NCBI GenBank assembly: GCA_016281295.1
Contig: JAEEII010000046.1
Coordinates: 1 to 10,960 of the forward strand
Direction: 5' to 3'
DNA: 10,960 nucleotides
DNA from: Bacteroidales bacterium
Lineage (GTDB): Bacteria > Bacteroidota > Bacteroidia > Bacteroidales > F082
Positions 1 through 6,723 of this stretch are shown piece after piece. Below the pieces are notes generated by a model that made no database searches, was not told the DNA's origin, and was given only the letters and a program-made list of their open reading frames with translations. Every line of letters begins with the position of its first letter. Within the stretch, counting starts at the first letter, position 1. Both the position numbers and the translations under genes were made by a program.

Positions 1-266
1 AGGAGCGTCGCAAGCACGTCAATCCCGAGACACGAAAGTCGGTGGACCTTTCCTTCCAAATCGTTGACAGGATTCATCAAATCTTGGAGGAGAAAGGTCT
101 AAGGCAGAAGGATCTGGCTGAATTGTTGGGCAAGAGCGAGGCAGAAATCAGCAAATGGATGCGAGGCACCCACAATTTCACCATAGATACATTGGTGTCC
201 ATAGAGATTGCGCTCAATGCCCCGATTCTCCAGGTGTTCCATCAGGAAGACCTTCAAACGGTATGA
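1..266 (+). CDS. XRE-family helix-turn-helix protein (HigA-like antitoxin?), 5' end outside window
   Basis: The reading frame is open to the left edge (first whole codon at 3), so this is the C-terminal 87 residues of a longer protein. The visible part begins with a charged stretch and a helix (VDLSFQIVDRIHQILEEKG), then a helix-turn-helix: LRQKDLAELLG, turn, KSEAEISKWMRGTHNFT, and a third helix IDTLVSIEIALNAPIL. The SEAEISKW-x-x-GTHNFT recognition segment is typical of Cro/CI-type DNA-binding proteins; in Bacteroidota, small proteins of about 100 aa with this ending are often antitoxins paired with an upstream RelE/HigB-type toxin. That partner would lie left of the window, so the antitoxin role is inference. 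A GTG at 42 could serve as a start, but the coding-like sequence before it argues that the true start is outside. It stops before the 202-bp gap and is not obviously co-transcribed with the ATPase gene. Confidence 0.8.
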   Translation, partial: ERRKHVNPETRKSVDLSFQIVDRIHQILEEKGLRQKDLAELLGKSEAEISKWMRGTHNFTIDTLVSIEIALNAPILQVFHQEDLQTV

Positions 267-349
267 TGAGGGCAAAGGGTGCCTTCACGCAACAAATAAT
301 TGCGTGTGTCCACTGAAAGAGTGCGGTACACTGAGAATTGAAAATTTAC

Positions 350-397
350 GTATTTTTGGACTTTCTCGCAAAAAGAATTTCGGTATTTTTGGACTTT
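350..397 (+). repeat. Two 15-bp direct repeats, 33-bp period, upstream of the AAA/DUF4143 gene
   Basis: GTATTTTTGGACTTT occurs identically at 350-364 and 383-397. The spacer is A-rich (TCGCAAAAAGAATTTCG), and a weaker A-rich echo follows the second copy. Each copy contains TATTTTTG (351-358 and 384-391), which fits the Bacteroidota -7 consensus TAnnTTTG. The pair could be tandem promoters or an operator for a repressor. Function is not shown by the sequence. Confidence 0.7.
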
Positions 398-409
398 TCT
401 ACTAAAAAA

Positions 410-441
410 ATTGCGTAAAATAAGGAAATAGACTAATTTTG
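410..441 (+). promoter_or_regulatory. Sigma-ABfr-type promoter for the AAA/DUF4143 gene
   Basis: The -7 element TAATTTTG lies at 434-441 and fits TAnnTTTG exactly. An ATTG at 410-413, 20 bp upstream, can serve as the -33 element (consensus TTTG). Transcription would start near 448, giving a leader of about 20 nt before the ATG at 469. Confidence 0.6.
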
Positions 442-468
442 CACTTCATCTAATATGTTTTATCTATT

Positions 469-1800
469 ATGGAGCGAATCTTCAAGCGTAAACTATATGA
501 CCGGCTTCTCGAGTGGAAGCGTGTTCAGGATGGCAAGACCGCTATTATGATAGAAGGTGCCAGGCGTGTCGGCAAGTCAACACTTGTGGAACATTTTGCC
601 AAGAACGAATACGAGTCTTACATACTTATAGATTTCAACGAGGCATCCGATGAAGTAAAGTCTTTGTTCAACAACCTGATGAACAAGGATTACATCTTCC
701 TACAACTACAAGCTTTGTATAATGTCGTCCTGAAAAAACGCAAGTCCGTCATTATTTTCGACGAGGTGCAGAATTGCCCCCAAGCCCGTCAGGCCATCAA
801 GTATCTTGTCAGTGATGGTCGCTACGATTATATAGAGACTGGTTCGCTTATCAGCATCAAAAAGAACACAAAGAACATCACGATTCCCAGCGAAGAGGAG
901 CGCGTCACGCTTTATCCAATGGACTATGAGGAGTTCCGATGGGCTTTGGGAGATGAAGCCACCATGCCCTTGCTTCGTACATTCTATGAAAAAGGACTGC
1001 CCCTCGACAGGGCACACCGAGACAAGATGCGTGACTTCAGATTGTATATGCTTGTAGGTGGCATGCCCCAAGCTGTCAACGCCTATCTTGAAACTAACAA
1101 CTTCAGCATGGTCGATCTTGCAAAGCGTGGCATCATCAAAATTTATCAAGAGGACTTCCAAAAACTTGACCCTACGGGACGTCTGGAAACGCTATATATG
1201 GAAATTCCGTCTCAGTTAAGCCAGACAAACAATCGCTACAAACCTTATGCAGTGCTTGGCGATGTGAATGAGGACAAGCTGATGGAATTCATAAAAGACC
1301 TTGAAGACAGCAAGACTACCCTTTTCTCATACCATTCAAATGACCCTAATGTTGGAATGTCGTTAACTAAGGACATTTCTAAGTTCAAGATTTTCTGTGC
1401 CGATACAGGATTGTTCGTGACTCTTGCCTTTTGGGACAAAGATCACACAGAGAATATGATTTATCAGAAGTTGCTGAATGACAAGCTTAGCACTAATCTT
1501 GGTTATGTATATGAAAATATAATTGCTCAGATGCTTGCCGCATCGGGCAACAAACTTTTCTATTACACTTGGCCTAAGGATGCGACACATAGTTATGAGA
1601 TTGACTTTCTGCTCTCTCGTGGTGCCAAGATTCATCCCATAGAGGTGAAATCCTCCGGTTACAACACCCACGCTTCACTTGATGCATTCTGCAAGAAATA
1701 TTCATATATCGTGGAAAGACGCTATCTCATCTATACAAAGGATTTAAAGAGGGACAAGGAAACTCTTCTGCTTCCCGTTTATATGACACCATTCATATAG
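469..1800 (+). CDS. AAA-family ATPase with C-terminal DUF4143 (PD-(D/E)XK-like) domain
   Basis: This 443-aa cytoplasmic protein has the order of the large bacterial/archaeal AAA_14-DUF4143 family. The N-terminal ATPase shows Walker A G30-A-R-R-V-G-K-S-T38, Walker B VIIFDE ending D98-E99, and ETGS shortly after as the likely sensor 1. A linker with LYPMDYEEF and LVGGMPQAV is characteristic of the family. The C-terminal part carries E377-I-D379-F and, 13 residues on, I-E392-V-K394, the arrangement of a restriction-endonuclease-like fold. Length is normal and the gene looks intact. The family is abundant and often variable between strains; its role is unknown. Known: ATP-binding signature and nuclease-like fold. 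Inference: nucleic acid is the substrate. The gene stands alone, with its own promoter, and converges on the recD2-like gene. The ATG is placed about 20 nt after the predicted transcription start. Confidence 0.92.
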   Translation: MERIFKRKLYDRLLEWKRVQDGKTAIMIEGARRVGKSTLVEHFAKNEYESYILIDFNEASDEVKSLFNNLMNKDYIFLQLQALYNVVLKKRKSVIIFDEVQNCPQARQAIKYLVSDGRYDYIETGSLISIKKNTKNITIPSEEERVTLYPMDYEEFRWALGDEATMPLLRTFYEKGLPLDRAHRDKMRDFRLYMLVGGMPQAVNAYLETNNFSMVDLAKRGIIKIYQEDFQKLDPTGRLETLYMEIPSQLSQTNNRYKPYAVLGDVNEDKLMEFIKDLEDSKTTLFSYHSNDPNVGMSLTKDISKFKIFCADTGLFVTLAFWDKDHTENMIYQKLLNDKLSTNLGYVYENIIAQMLAASGNKLFYYTWPKDATHSYEIDFLLSRGAKIHPIEVKSSGYNTHASLDAFCKKYSYIVERRYLIYTKDLKRDKETLLLPVYMTPFI

Positions 1801-1819
1801 GTAAAAGAATATCTTAGAA

Positions 1820-3976
1820 TTACGTGGATAACCTTTCCTTCAACCTCGTATTCCGCTTCTGCACAACCATGTTGTGGATGGAATAGGCTAATGCCTTGGT
1901 GGTACCGACGATGATACAGATTTTCTTTGCCCTGGTGATACCTGTATAGACAAGGTTTCTCTGGAGCATCACGAAATGGGTCATCAGCAAGGGGATGACC
2001 ACCACGGGATATTCCGAGCCTTGTGACTTGTGGATGGTCGTGGCATATGCCAAGGTCAGTTCGTCAAGTTCCGAATCCTCATATTCCACATGCCTTTCCT
2101 CGAAGCGGACTGTTAGGGAACGGTCATCCATATTGACACTTTCTATATAGCCCACATCGCCATTGAAAACATCCTTGTCGTAGTTGTTGCGTATCTGCAT
2201 CACTCGGTCGCCTTGGCGGTACTTGAATCCTCCCCGGCTGAGCGACTCTCCCTCGGGGTTGATGGCTTCCTGAAGGATGACGTTCAGGTTGGCGGCGCCC
2301 ACCACGCTGCGCTGCATGGGGGTGAGCACCTGGATGTCGTTGGTGCTGATGTGGTATGCCTTGGGGATGCGGTTCTTTACAATGTTGACAATCTCGGCTG
2401 CTGCCAGACTTGGGTCTTCTTTCTGGATGAAGAAGAAGTCGGTGTCCCTTCCATTGCTGATGTCTGGAAACAAGCCCTGGTTGATTCTGTGGGCATTGGT
2501 GATGATCCGGCTACTCATTGCCTGGCGGAAGATGCGGGTGAGACGCACCACAGGGATGCGTTCTGAGTCGATGATGTCGCGGAGCACGTTTCCTGCTCCG
2601 ACGCTGGGCAACTGGTCGATGTCGCCTACAAGTATCAGGCGCATGTCGATGGGAATGGCCTTCAGCAGGGAGTTCATCAGGATGACATCTATCATAGAGC
2701 ACTCATCAACAATGAGCGCACCGCCATCCAGAGGGTTCTCGTCATTGCGGCCATAACCCTCGGCAGGGTTGTATTCAAGAAGCCGGTGGATAGTCTTGGC
2801 CTCCTTGCCGGTGGCTTCGCTCATTCGCTTGGCGGCTCTTCCCGTGGGGGCGGCAAGAAGGATGCGCAGACCCATGGATTGCAAGGCGGCGATGATGCCG
2901 ATGGTTGTGGTGGTTTTGCCCGTGCCAGGCCCTCCTGTCAGTACCATGACCTTGGATTGTACGGCTTGCTTGATGGCGGCCACCTGCACGTCATCGTAAT
3001 GGATGCCCGTTTTCCTGACAATCTTTTCGATGTTCACGTTTTCCTCAAAGAGGTCTTTTGAGGAAGTGTCGATCAACCGTTTGAGTTTATTGGCGACACC
3101 ACACTCCGCATAGTAGAAGGGTGGCAGGAAGATGGCGTCCATTCCCGAGCTTTGCTCGCCTACCCGTAGCCTTTCGTCGATGACCAGGTCCTCTTTCTCT
3201 ATCATCTGGTCGAGCGTGGCGGTGATGGGTTCCTCGTCGGCCTGCAACAATTCCTTGGCCGTCTTCAGCAGTTGTTCCCTCTCCGCATAGACGTGGCCGT
3301 CCTCGGAGAGTTTGCCAAGGGTATAGAGGATTCCGCTACGGCATCGGCGCGGGTCGTTGTTGGTGTAGCCTAAATTCTTTGCGATGGAGTCGGCAGTCTT
3401 GAAGCCGATGCCCCAGATGTCATCGGCAAGGCAATAGGGATTGTCGCTGACTTTTTCAATGCTCTCCTTGCCGTATTTCTTATAGATTTTCGCAGCGAAA
3501 GTGGAACTGACACCATGCCCTTGGAGGAATACCATGATGTCCTTCACGTCCTTCTGTTTCTCCCAACTGGTGCGGATCAAGGCGACACGTGTCTTCCCTA
3601 TACCCGGGACTTCAAGCAGCCGGTCTGTGTCTTTCTCAATCACCTCGAAAGTCTCCAGACCAAAATGTGAGACGATGAGCTTGGCAAACTTCGGGCCGAT
3701 ACCTTTGACCAGTCCGCTGCCAAGGTATTTCTCGATGCCGACGATGGTGGCCGGCAGTTCCTTCTCCCATGACTGGGCAGCGAACTGCCTACCATAGCGT
3801 TTGTCCACCTTCCACTCACCCTCGACTACAAGACAGGCTCCTACAGTCACCTCATGGAACGTGCCGACAAGGGTCTGCTTATCGTGAAAACCCTTGACGG
3901 ATGCCTGAAGGACGGAATAACCGTTCTCCTGGTTCTGGTAGGTGATGTGGTCAATGGTACACTTGATTTTCTCCAT
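1820..3976 (-). CDS. recD2: RecD2-type ATP-dependent DNA helicase (superfamily 1B)
   Basis: The 718-aa product has the full RecD/TraA-like layout. A small N-terminal beta-rich domain (1-75) is followed by helix-hairpin-helix segments around 88-104 (GLVKGIGPKFAKLI), 122-137 (VPGIGKTRVALI), 152-168 and 186-202 (WGIGFKTADSIA). The helicase core carries Walker A GGPGTGKT (348-355), Walker B VDECS with D424-E425, motif III LVGDIDQLPSVGAG, motif IV RLTRIFRQ, and near 645 TIHKSQGSEYPVV followed by VYTGITRAKK. RecD2 enzymes unwind DNA 5'-3' and act in repair independently of RecBC; the length matches other RecD2 proteins (about 715-800 aa). I chose the ATG at 3976, because family proteins begin close to this MEKIK; a TTG at 3988 would add four residues. 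The start is about 33 bp after the stop of the 203-aa secreted protein gene, so co-transcription is likely. Confidence 0.93.
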   Translation of the reverse strand: MEKIKCTIDHITYQNQENGYSVLQASVKGFHDKQTLVGTFHEVTVGACLVVEGEWKVDKRYGRQFAAQSWEKELPATIVGIEKYLGSGLVKGIGPKFAKLIVSHFGLETFEVIEKDTDRLLEVPGIGKTRVALIRTSWEKQKDVKDIMVFLQGHGVSSTFAAKIYKKYGKESIEKVSDNPYCLADDIWGIGFKTADSIAKNLGYTNNDPRRCRSGILYTLGKLSEDGHVYAEREQLLKTAKELLQADEEPITATLDQMIEKEDLVIDERLRVGEQSSGMDAIFLPPFYYAECGVANKLKRLIDTSSKDLFEENVNIEKIVRKTGIHYDDVQVAAIKQAVQSKVMVLTGGPGTGKTTTTIGIIAALQSMGLRILLAAPTGRAAKRMSEATGKEAKTIHRLLEYNPAEGYGRNDENPLDGGALIVDECSMIDVILMNSLLKAIPIDMRLILVGDIDQLPSVGAGNVLRDIIDSERIPVVRLTRIFRQAMSSRIITNAHRINQGLFPDISNGRDTDFFFIQKEDPSLAAAEIVNIVKNRIPKAYHISTNDIQVLTPMQRSVVGAANLNVILQEAINPEGESLSRGGFKYRQGDRVMQIRNNYDKDVFNGDVGYIESVNMDDRSLTVRFEERHVEYEDSELDELTLAYATTIHKSQGSEYPVVVIPLLMTHFVMLQRNLVYTGITRAKKICIIVGTTKALAYSIHNMVVQKRNTRLKERLST

Positions 3977-4009
3977 CCTGTTCGACAAATTGGAATTTAT
4001 CCAATCAGA

Positions 4010-4621
4010 TTAAAACTTAAAATGTCTTCCATTCCATTTTAATATTTGCCGCTTAGTAGTGCCGTCGTCATTCCATTGAGTGAAAATGATGTCTTTGCCG
4101 ATACGCGGCAGTTCATACACGCCGTTGTATTCAATTTCAAACCCAGGAGGGTCGCATCTCACCATACGTTTCGTAGCATTGTTGTACCGGTAGAAAACGA
4201 AGTTGCTCACTTCGGTTAAACATGGCTTGCCATCTGCATAGCTTGCCAAATTATTGAAAGCAATTAGTTTGTGTTTACCATCCGACTCGTTCCAGTAGCA
4301 TACTTCTAGCCTGAAAATATAATCTTCATGTTCATCGCTTACATGTTCAAAAAGGATGTATCCATTTTTTGAGTCGATGGTCAACTTCTCGCCTTCCTCT
4401 TGTGGAAGACCTTTGCTGTTACGTTTCATGGCATTTTCCAAGGCTTTCCATGGGCGGTCACCACTCTCATCCTCATCTTCATGGTTCAATGAAGGAAATG
4501 CGGCCCATGTGAAATCTGTGACGGTGGGCTTGGAACCTTTAAAGTTCACTTTGATACCATTCTGTGCCATCAACGACAGTGTGAGGCAAGAAAAGATAAT
4601 TGCCGATACTATTCTTTTCAT
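4010..4621 (-). CDS. Secreted hypothetical protein, 203 aa
   Basis: I do not recognise a named family. Residues 1-19 (MKRIVSAIIFSCLTLSLMA) form a type I signal peptide, with likely cleavage before Q20-N21, so the mature protein should be periplasmic or exported. The body is beta-rich with no membrane segment and no obvious catalytic motif. It ends in a run resembling the larger neighbour upstream: IDSKNGY, then GKHKLIAF, FYRYNNATKRM, YELPRIGKDIIFTQWN and LKWNG correspond in order to IDRPNGY, GHRLFAV, FYDYDKSKRT, IELPRVGKDVVVSEYI and YKWDG in the 365-aa protein. I read this as an old tandem duplication, with this copy lacking the C-terminal half. It sits 55 bp after that gene and 33 bp before recD2, in the same direction. 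Function is unknown. Confidence 0.85.
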   Translation of the reverse strand: MKRIVSAIIFSCLTLSLMAQNGIKVNFKGSKPTVTDFTWAAFPSLNHEDEDESGDRPWKALENAMKRNSKGLPQEEGEKLTIDSKNGYILFEHVSDEHEDYIFRLEVCYWNESDGKHKLIAFNNLASYADGKPCLTEVSNFVFYRYNNATKRMVRCDPPGFEIEYNGVYELPRIGKDIIFTQWNDDGTTKRQILKWNGRHFKF

Positions 4622-4644
4622 ATTTCAAAAGTATTATTAAGCAT

Positions 4645-4660
4645 ATAAATCCCGATTTAT
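4645..4660 (-). other. Small perfect hairpin between the two secreted-protein genes
   Basis: ATAAAT-CCCG-ATTTAT gives a 6-bp stem with a 4-nt loop in the 55-bp gap between the 365-aa and 203-aa genes. It is A/T-rich and not followed by a U-tract on the minus strand, so it is a poor intrinsic terminator. It may be an mRNA processing or stability element, or chance. Confidence 0.3.
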
Positions 4661-4676
4661 CTGACTAGGAGCTCTG

Positions 4677-5774
4677 CTATGGTGTCATATCGCGCTTGTC
4701 GGGCTCAATTTCAACAGGGTTTTTGAAGCATTCCATGATGCGCTCGCCTTCTGCTTTTGACAGTTTCACACCGTCCTTGAAATAAGTGCTTACCATGTCG
4801 TCTGCCGTGTTGTCCCAGTCTTGCTGGTCGACGAAACGATAGAGCGGACTGCTGTCCTTCAGCACCACGAAATCGGCACGCATACAGCCGGTTCCGCATC
4901 CGCCTGAAGAACAAATGGCAGCAGCGTCGGGGAAGAAAGAGAATTGAGTCTTGTAATAGGTTGACGAGAGCATCCGGATATTCTCCTGCCTGATGCTGTA
5001 GATGGCCTGGTAGTCATCGTTGTCGGAGAAAAGCCAAAGTTCGGGGTTATGGTCCTCATCGAAGTCATGGAGGCAGTACTTAGTGAAGTTGATTTGCTCG
5101 GCCAACTCATATTGGTCGTTGTATATCTTCTCCATCTTGTCGAGATGCTCAATGGTGGAGGAATACCAATGTGGCTTCATACCGTCCCATTTGTAGGTGT
5201 GCTTGATGGAGCATCCCCAAGGCATGATATATTCGCTCACCACCACATCCTTGCCCACACGCGGAAGTTCAATGGACACGGCATCAACAGATTCGCCAAG
5301 GGGATAGGCAGGTCTGAAGTCCGTCAGTGGATGGCGCTCGGGTGTGAGTGTGCGTTTGGATTTGTCGTAGTCGTAGAAAAGCACGATAGAATAAGGATAG
5401 ATGCCTATCGACTGACGGAACATCACGGCGAAAAGCCTGTGACCGTTGGAACGACGCCACACACAGGCGGAAAGGTCCTGTCCGAAGTCGCCCAACTCCA
5501 CCGCGCTCACGTAGCCGTTGGGGCGGTCGATTTCGAATTGGTAGCAGTCTTCTTGTGCTGCAGGGTTCTCGCCATCGGTCAGAATGGCGGTGCCGGGCTC
5601 TGTAGGCCACACCTTGTTGAAAGCGGTGAGCAGGGAGAAGATATTCCCGTCTTTCACACCGGTAATGACCTTTTTCGACCACCCCTTTTGAATGGTCTCC
5701 AATTCTTTCAGATTCTGACAGTATGCTGTGAACTGCGATGCGCAGAACACCAGCAACAACATTATTCTTTTCAT
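4677..5774 (-). CDS. Secreted hypothetical protein, 365 aa, with Asp-rich and Cys-rich C-terminal motifs
   Basis: The family is not recognised. A signal peptide covers residues 1-19 (MKRIMLLLVFCASQFTAYC); the sequence then starts Q20-N, so cleavage by signal peptidase I is more likely than lipidation (TAYC is a poor lipobox). The N-terminal half, about 20-205, resembles the 203-aa protein encoded just downstream. The C-terminal half contains D237-F-D239-E-D241-H-N243-P-E245, similar in spacing to calcium-binding DxDxDG loops of FG-GAP-like proteins but with His where Gly is usual, followed by a beta-strand LWLF. Further on, C288-SSGG-C293-GTG-C297 is a tight three-cysteine cluster that could hold a disulfide or a metal. 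It is the first gene of a probable three-gene unit ending in recD2. The ATG at 5774 is set by the signal peptide. Confidence 0.85.
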   Translation of the reverse strand: MKRIMLLLVFCASQFTAYCQNLKELETIQKGWSKKVITGVKDGNIFSLLTAFNKVWPTEPGTAILTDGENPAAQEDCYQFEIDRPNGYVSAVELGDFGQDLSACVWRRSNGHRLFAVMFRQSIGIYPYSIVLFYDYDKSKRTLTPERHPLTDFRPAYPLGESVDAVSIELPRVGKDVVVSEYIMPWGCSIKHTYKWDGMKPHWYSSTIEHLDKMEKIYNDQYELAEQINFTKYCLHDFDEDHNPELWLFSDNDDYQAIYSIRQENIRMLSSTYYKTQFSFFPDAAAICSSGGCGTGCMRADFVVLKDSSPLYRFVDQQDWDNTADDMVSTYFKDGVKLSKAEGERIMECFKNPVEIEPDKRDMTP

Positions 5775-5840
5775 ATCGGGCTTGTTTTCTTTATTATATT
5801 ATTCTACGACCATTTCACTTTACTATATGTAAAGATACTG

Positions 5841-5881
5841 TTTTCTGTCAAACTTATCATTTGATAGGGTATTTTCTGTCA
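5841..5881 (-). promoter_or_regulatory. Promoter region of the secreted-protein/recD2 unit, with flanking repeats
   Basis: On the minus strand TAAGTTTG (5856-5849) fits the -7 consensus TAnnTTTG; a weaker TATCTTTA lies at 5837-5830. No clear -33 element is present. Around the -7 box, TTTTCTGTCA (+ strand) appears twice, at 5841-5850 and 5872-5881, and a perfect inverted repeat TATCA-TT-TGATA lies between them at 5855-5866. This arrangement is operator-like, but no cognate regulator is identified. The leader to the ATG at 5774 would be about 70 nt. Confidence 0.4.
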
Positions 5882-5886
5882 TATTT

Positions 5887-6078
5887 TCATATACGTGTAT
5901 TCATCTTACGTATATCTTTTCTCATCAAAATTATTAAAAATTCCGATTTATCTTTGACTTTTTTCCATCGGGCATGAACTGCACTTGCATAAACTCCCAA
6001 CACAAAGACCTTTTTGGGACTTCTGTCTTGCTGGACTAATGGACGAACAGTTTCTCCGAATGGGAAATAGTATTTCAT
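5887..6078 (-). pseudogene. Truncated N-terminal gene fragment
   Basis: The 63-aa frame starts MKYYFPFGETVRPLVQQD and continues SPKKVFVLGVYASAVHARW, up to about residue 40. This has the look of a conserved protein N-terminus: balanced composition, a hydrophobic strand VFVLGVYASAVHA and normal codon use. After that it degenerates into Lys/Ile-rich sequence over AT-rich DNA and stops at 5887. From memory, a similar N-terminus occurs in a Bacteroidota protein of roughly 200 aa or more, sometimes linked to the uracil-DNA glycosylase fold, but I cannot verify this. I read it as the 5' remnant of a gene whose body was deleted. A -7-like TAATTTTG (6118-6111, minus) still stands before it. Confidence 0.45.
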
Positions 6079-6110
6079 GTTATTTTCGATTAATAGATTA
6101 TTTTTCTATG

Positions 6111-6118
6111 CAAAATTA
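6111..6118 (-). promoter_or_regulatory. -7 element facing the truncated fragment
   Basis: The minus strand reads TAATTTTG, an exact match to TAnnTTTG, about 33 nt before the ATG at 6078. No -33 TTTG is seen at the expected distance. It is back to back with the plus-strand -7 box at 6153-6160. Confidence 0.4.
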
Positions 6119-6152
6119 ATCTTTTTCCTAATATTATATGGCATAATCTTTG

Positions 6153-6160
6153 TATATTTG
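6153..6160 (+). promoter_or_regulatory. -7 element for the 122-aa gene
   Basis: TATATTTG fits TAnnTTTG and would start transcription near 6167, about 27 nt before the ATG at 6194. This is the main reason for rejecting a longer reading frame that opens at 6077. No good -33 element is visible. Confidence 0.5.
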
Positions 6161-6193
6161 CAGTATCACGCATTGAACCATAAAAGTAAGACC

Positions 6194-6562
6194 ATGACAG
6201 AAGTCAAATCAAAGAAGCCATTATTGGAAGCCATCCAAAACGGTGAGCAAAACATCAAGGTCACCGACCCCAAATTTCTTCTTGCATGCCTGGTCGCAGA
6301 AAAGTGCGATAACGACAAGTCGAATGTCAAGAAATTTTTAAACGTCATTTTGGGCTCAAAAAACGTGATAGATATGCAAGAAAGACCTCAAATCAGAGTA
6401 GGGATGGTCAATGAGAAGGGCAAAGTCTGGTGGATGTTCATCAATCTTTCGATATGTTCAACAGCTCTTGGCATCATCGACATCCTGAATGACACCTATG
6501 CTAAAATCAAGGTCGAGAAGGATGAAAGAGGCAATCTGACAGGCAATGTCGAGATTGTTTAA
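6194..6562 (+). CDS. Hypothetical protein, 122 aa
   Basis: I do not recognise this protein. It has no N-terminal signal peptide. The first half is charged and helical (MTEVKSKKPLLEAIQNGEQN, then FLLACLVAEKCDNDKSNVKKFLN). Residues 79-98 (WWMFINLSICSTALGIIDIL) are hydrophobic enough to be a single membrane-associated helix, or the buried core of a small globular domain. The tail is charged and ends in GNVEIV. The frame is open further upstream to 6077, but that stretch is AT-rich, contains the predicted promoter and encodes a Phe/Ile-rich low-quality sequence, so the ATG at 6194 is preferred. It stands alone between a gene fragment and the flavoprotein gene, which has its own promoter. Function is unknown. 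Confidence 0.7.
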   Translation: MTEVKSKKPLLEAIQNGEQNIKVTDPKFLLACLVAEKCDNDKSNVKKFLNVILGSKNVIDMQERPQIRVGMVNEKGKVWWMFINLSICSTALGIIDILNDTYAKIKVEKDERGNLTGNVEIV

Positions 6563-6663
6563 ATGGTTGTGCGAGTGTTCAGAATTGTCAACCGAAACTA
6601 TAGATACGATGTTTCTCTTTTTCGCGCATGGTTTCCTCATACTGGTTAGAATCGAGGCGTTTT

Positions 6664-6696
6664 TTTGGGGGAACAAGACTTTTTGTAATATCTTTG
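6664..6696 (+). promoter_or_regulatory. Sigma-ABfr-type promoter for the flavoprotein gene
   Basis: TTTG at 6664-6667 and TATCTTTG at 6689-6696 are separated by 21 bp. This is the best match in the window to the Bacteroidota consensus TTTG-N19/21-TAnnTTTG. The start of transcription would fall near 6703, leaving a leader of about 20 nt before the ATG at 6724. Confidence 0.7.
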
Positions 6697-6723
6697 TACT
6701 CAAATCTTTAATGAAATAACCAT

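Noticed and set aside
208..405. 65-aa plus-strand frame after the XRE gene
   Set aside because: It overlaps the XRE gene in another frame and runs through the direct repeats; no coding character.
706..1161. 151-aa minus-strand frame inside the AAA/DUF4143 gene
   Set aside because: It is fully antisense to a gene with clear Walker motifs, has no recognisable motif of its own and no promoter.
1801..1819. Bidirectional terminator between the converging ATPase and helicase genes
   Set aside because: The 19-bp gap has no inverted repeat.
2213..3061. Several plus-strand frames of 76-159 aa opposite the helicase gene
   Set aside because: All are antisense shadows of the GC-rich recD2 coding sequence with skewed Met/Ser/Gly composition.
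3977..3988. TTG start at 3988 for the helicase
   Set aside because: It adds only four residues before an ATG that matches the usual family N-terminus.
4626..4633. TACTTTTG on the minus strand just before the 203-aa gene
   Set aside because: It matches the -7 consensus but lies 5 nt from the ATG and has no -33 element, so it would start transcription at or inside the coding region.
5049..5864. 271-aa plus-strand frame opposite the 365-aa secreted protein
   Set aside because: Long, but antisense to a gene with a signal peptide and a paralogue next door; its sequence is Val/His/Gly-rich without domains and runs into AT-rich intergenic DNA.
6077..6193. N-terminal extension of the 122-aa protein to 6077
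   Set aside because: The added 39 residues are Phe/Ile-rich, encoded by AT-rich DNA that includes the predicted promoter at 6153-6160.
6458..6703. 81-aa minus-strand frame over the gap before the flavoprotein gene
   Set aside because: It overlaps the 3' end of the 122-aa gene and covers the flavoprotein promoter; composition is not convincing.
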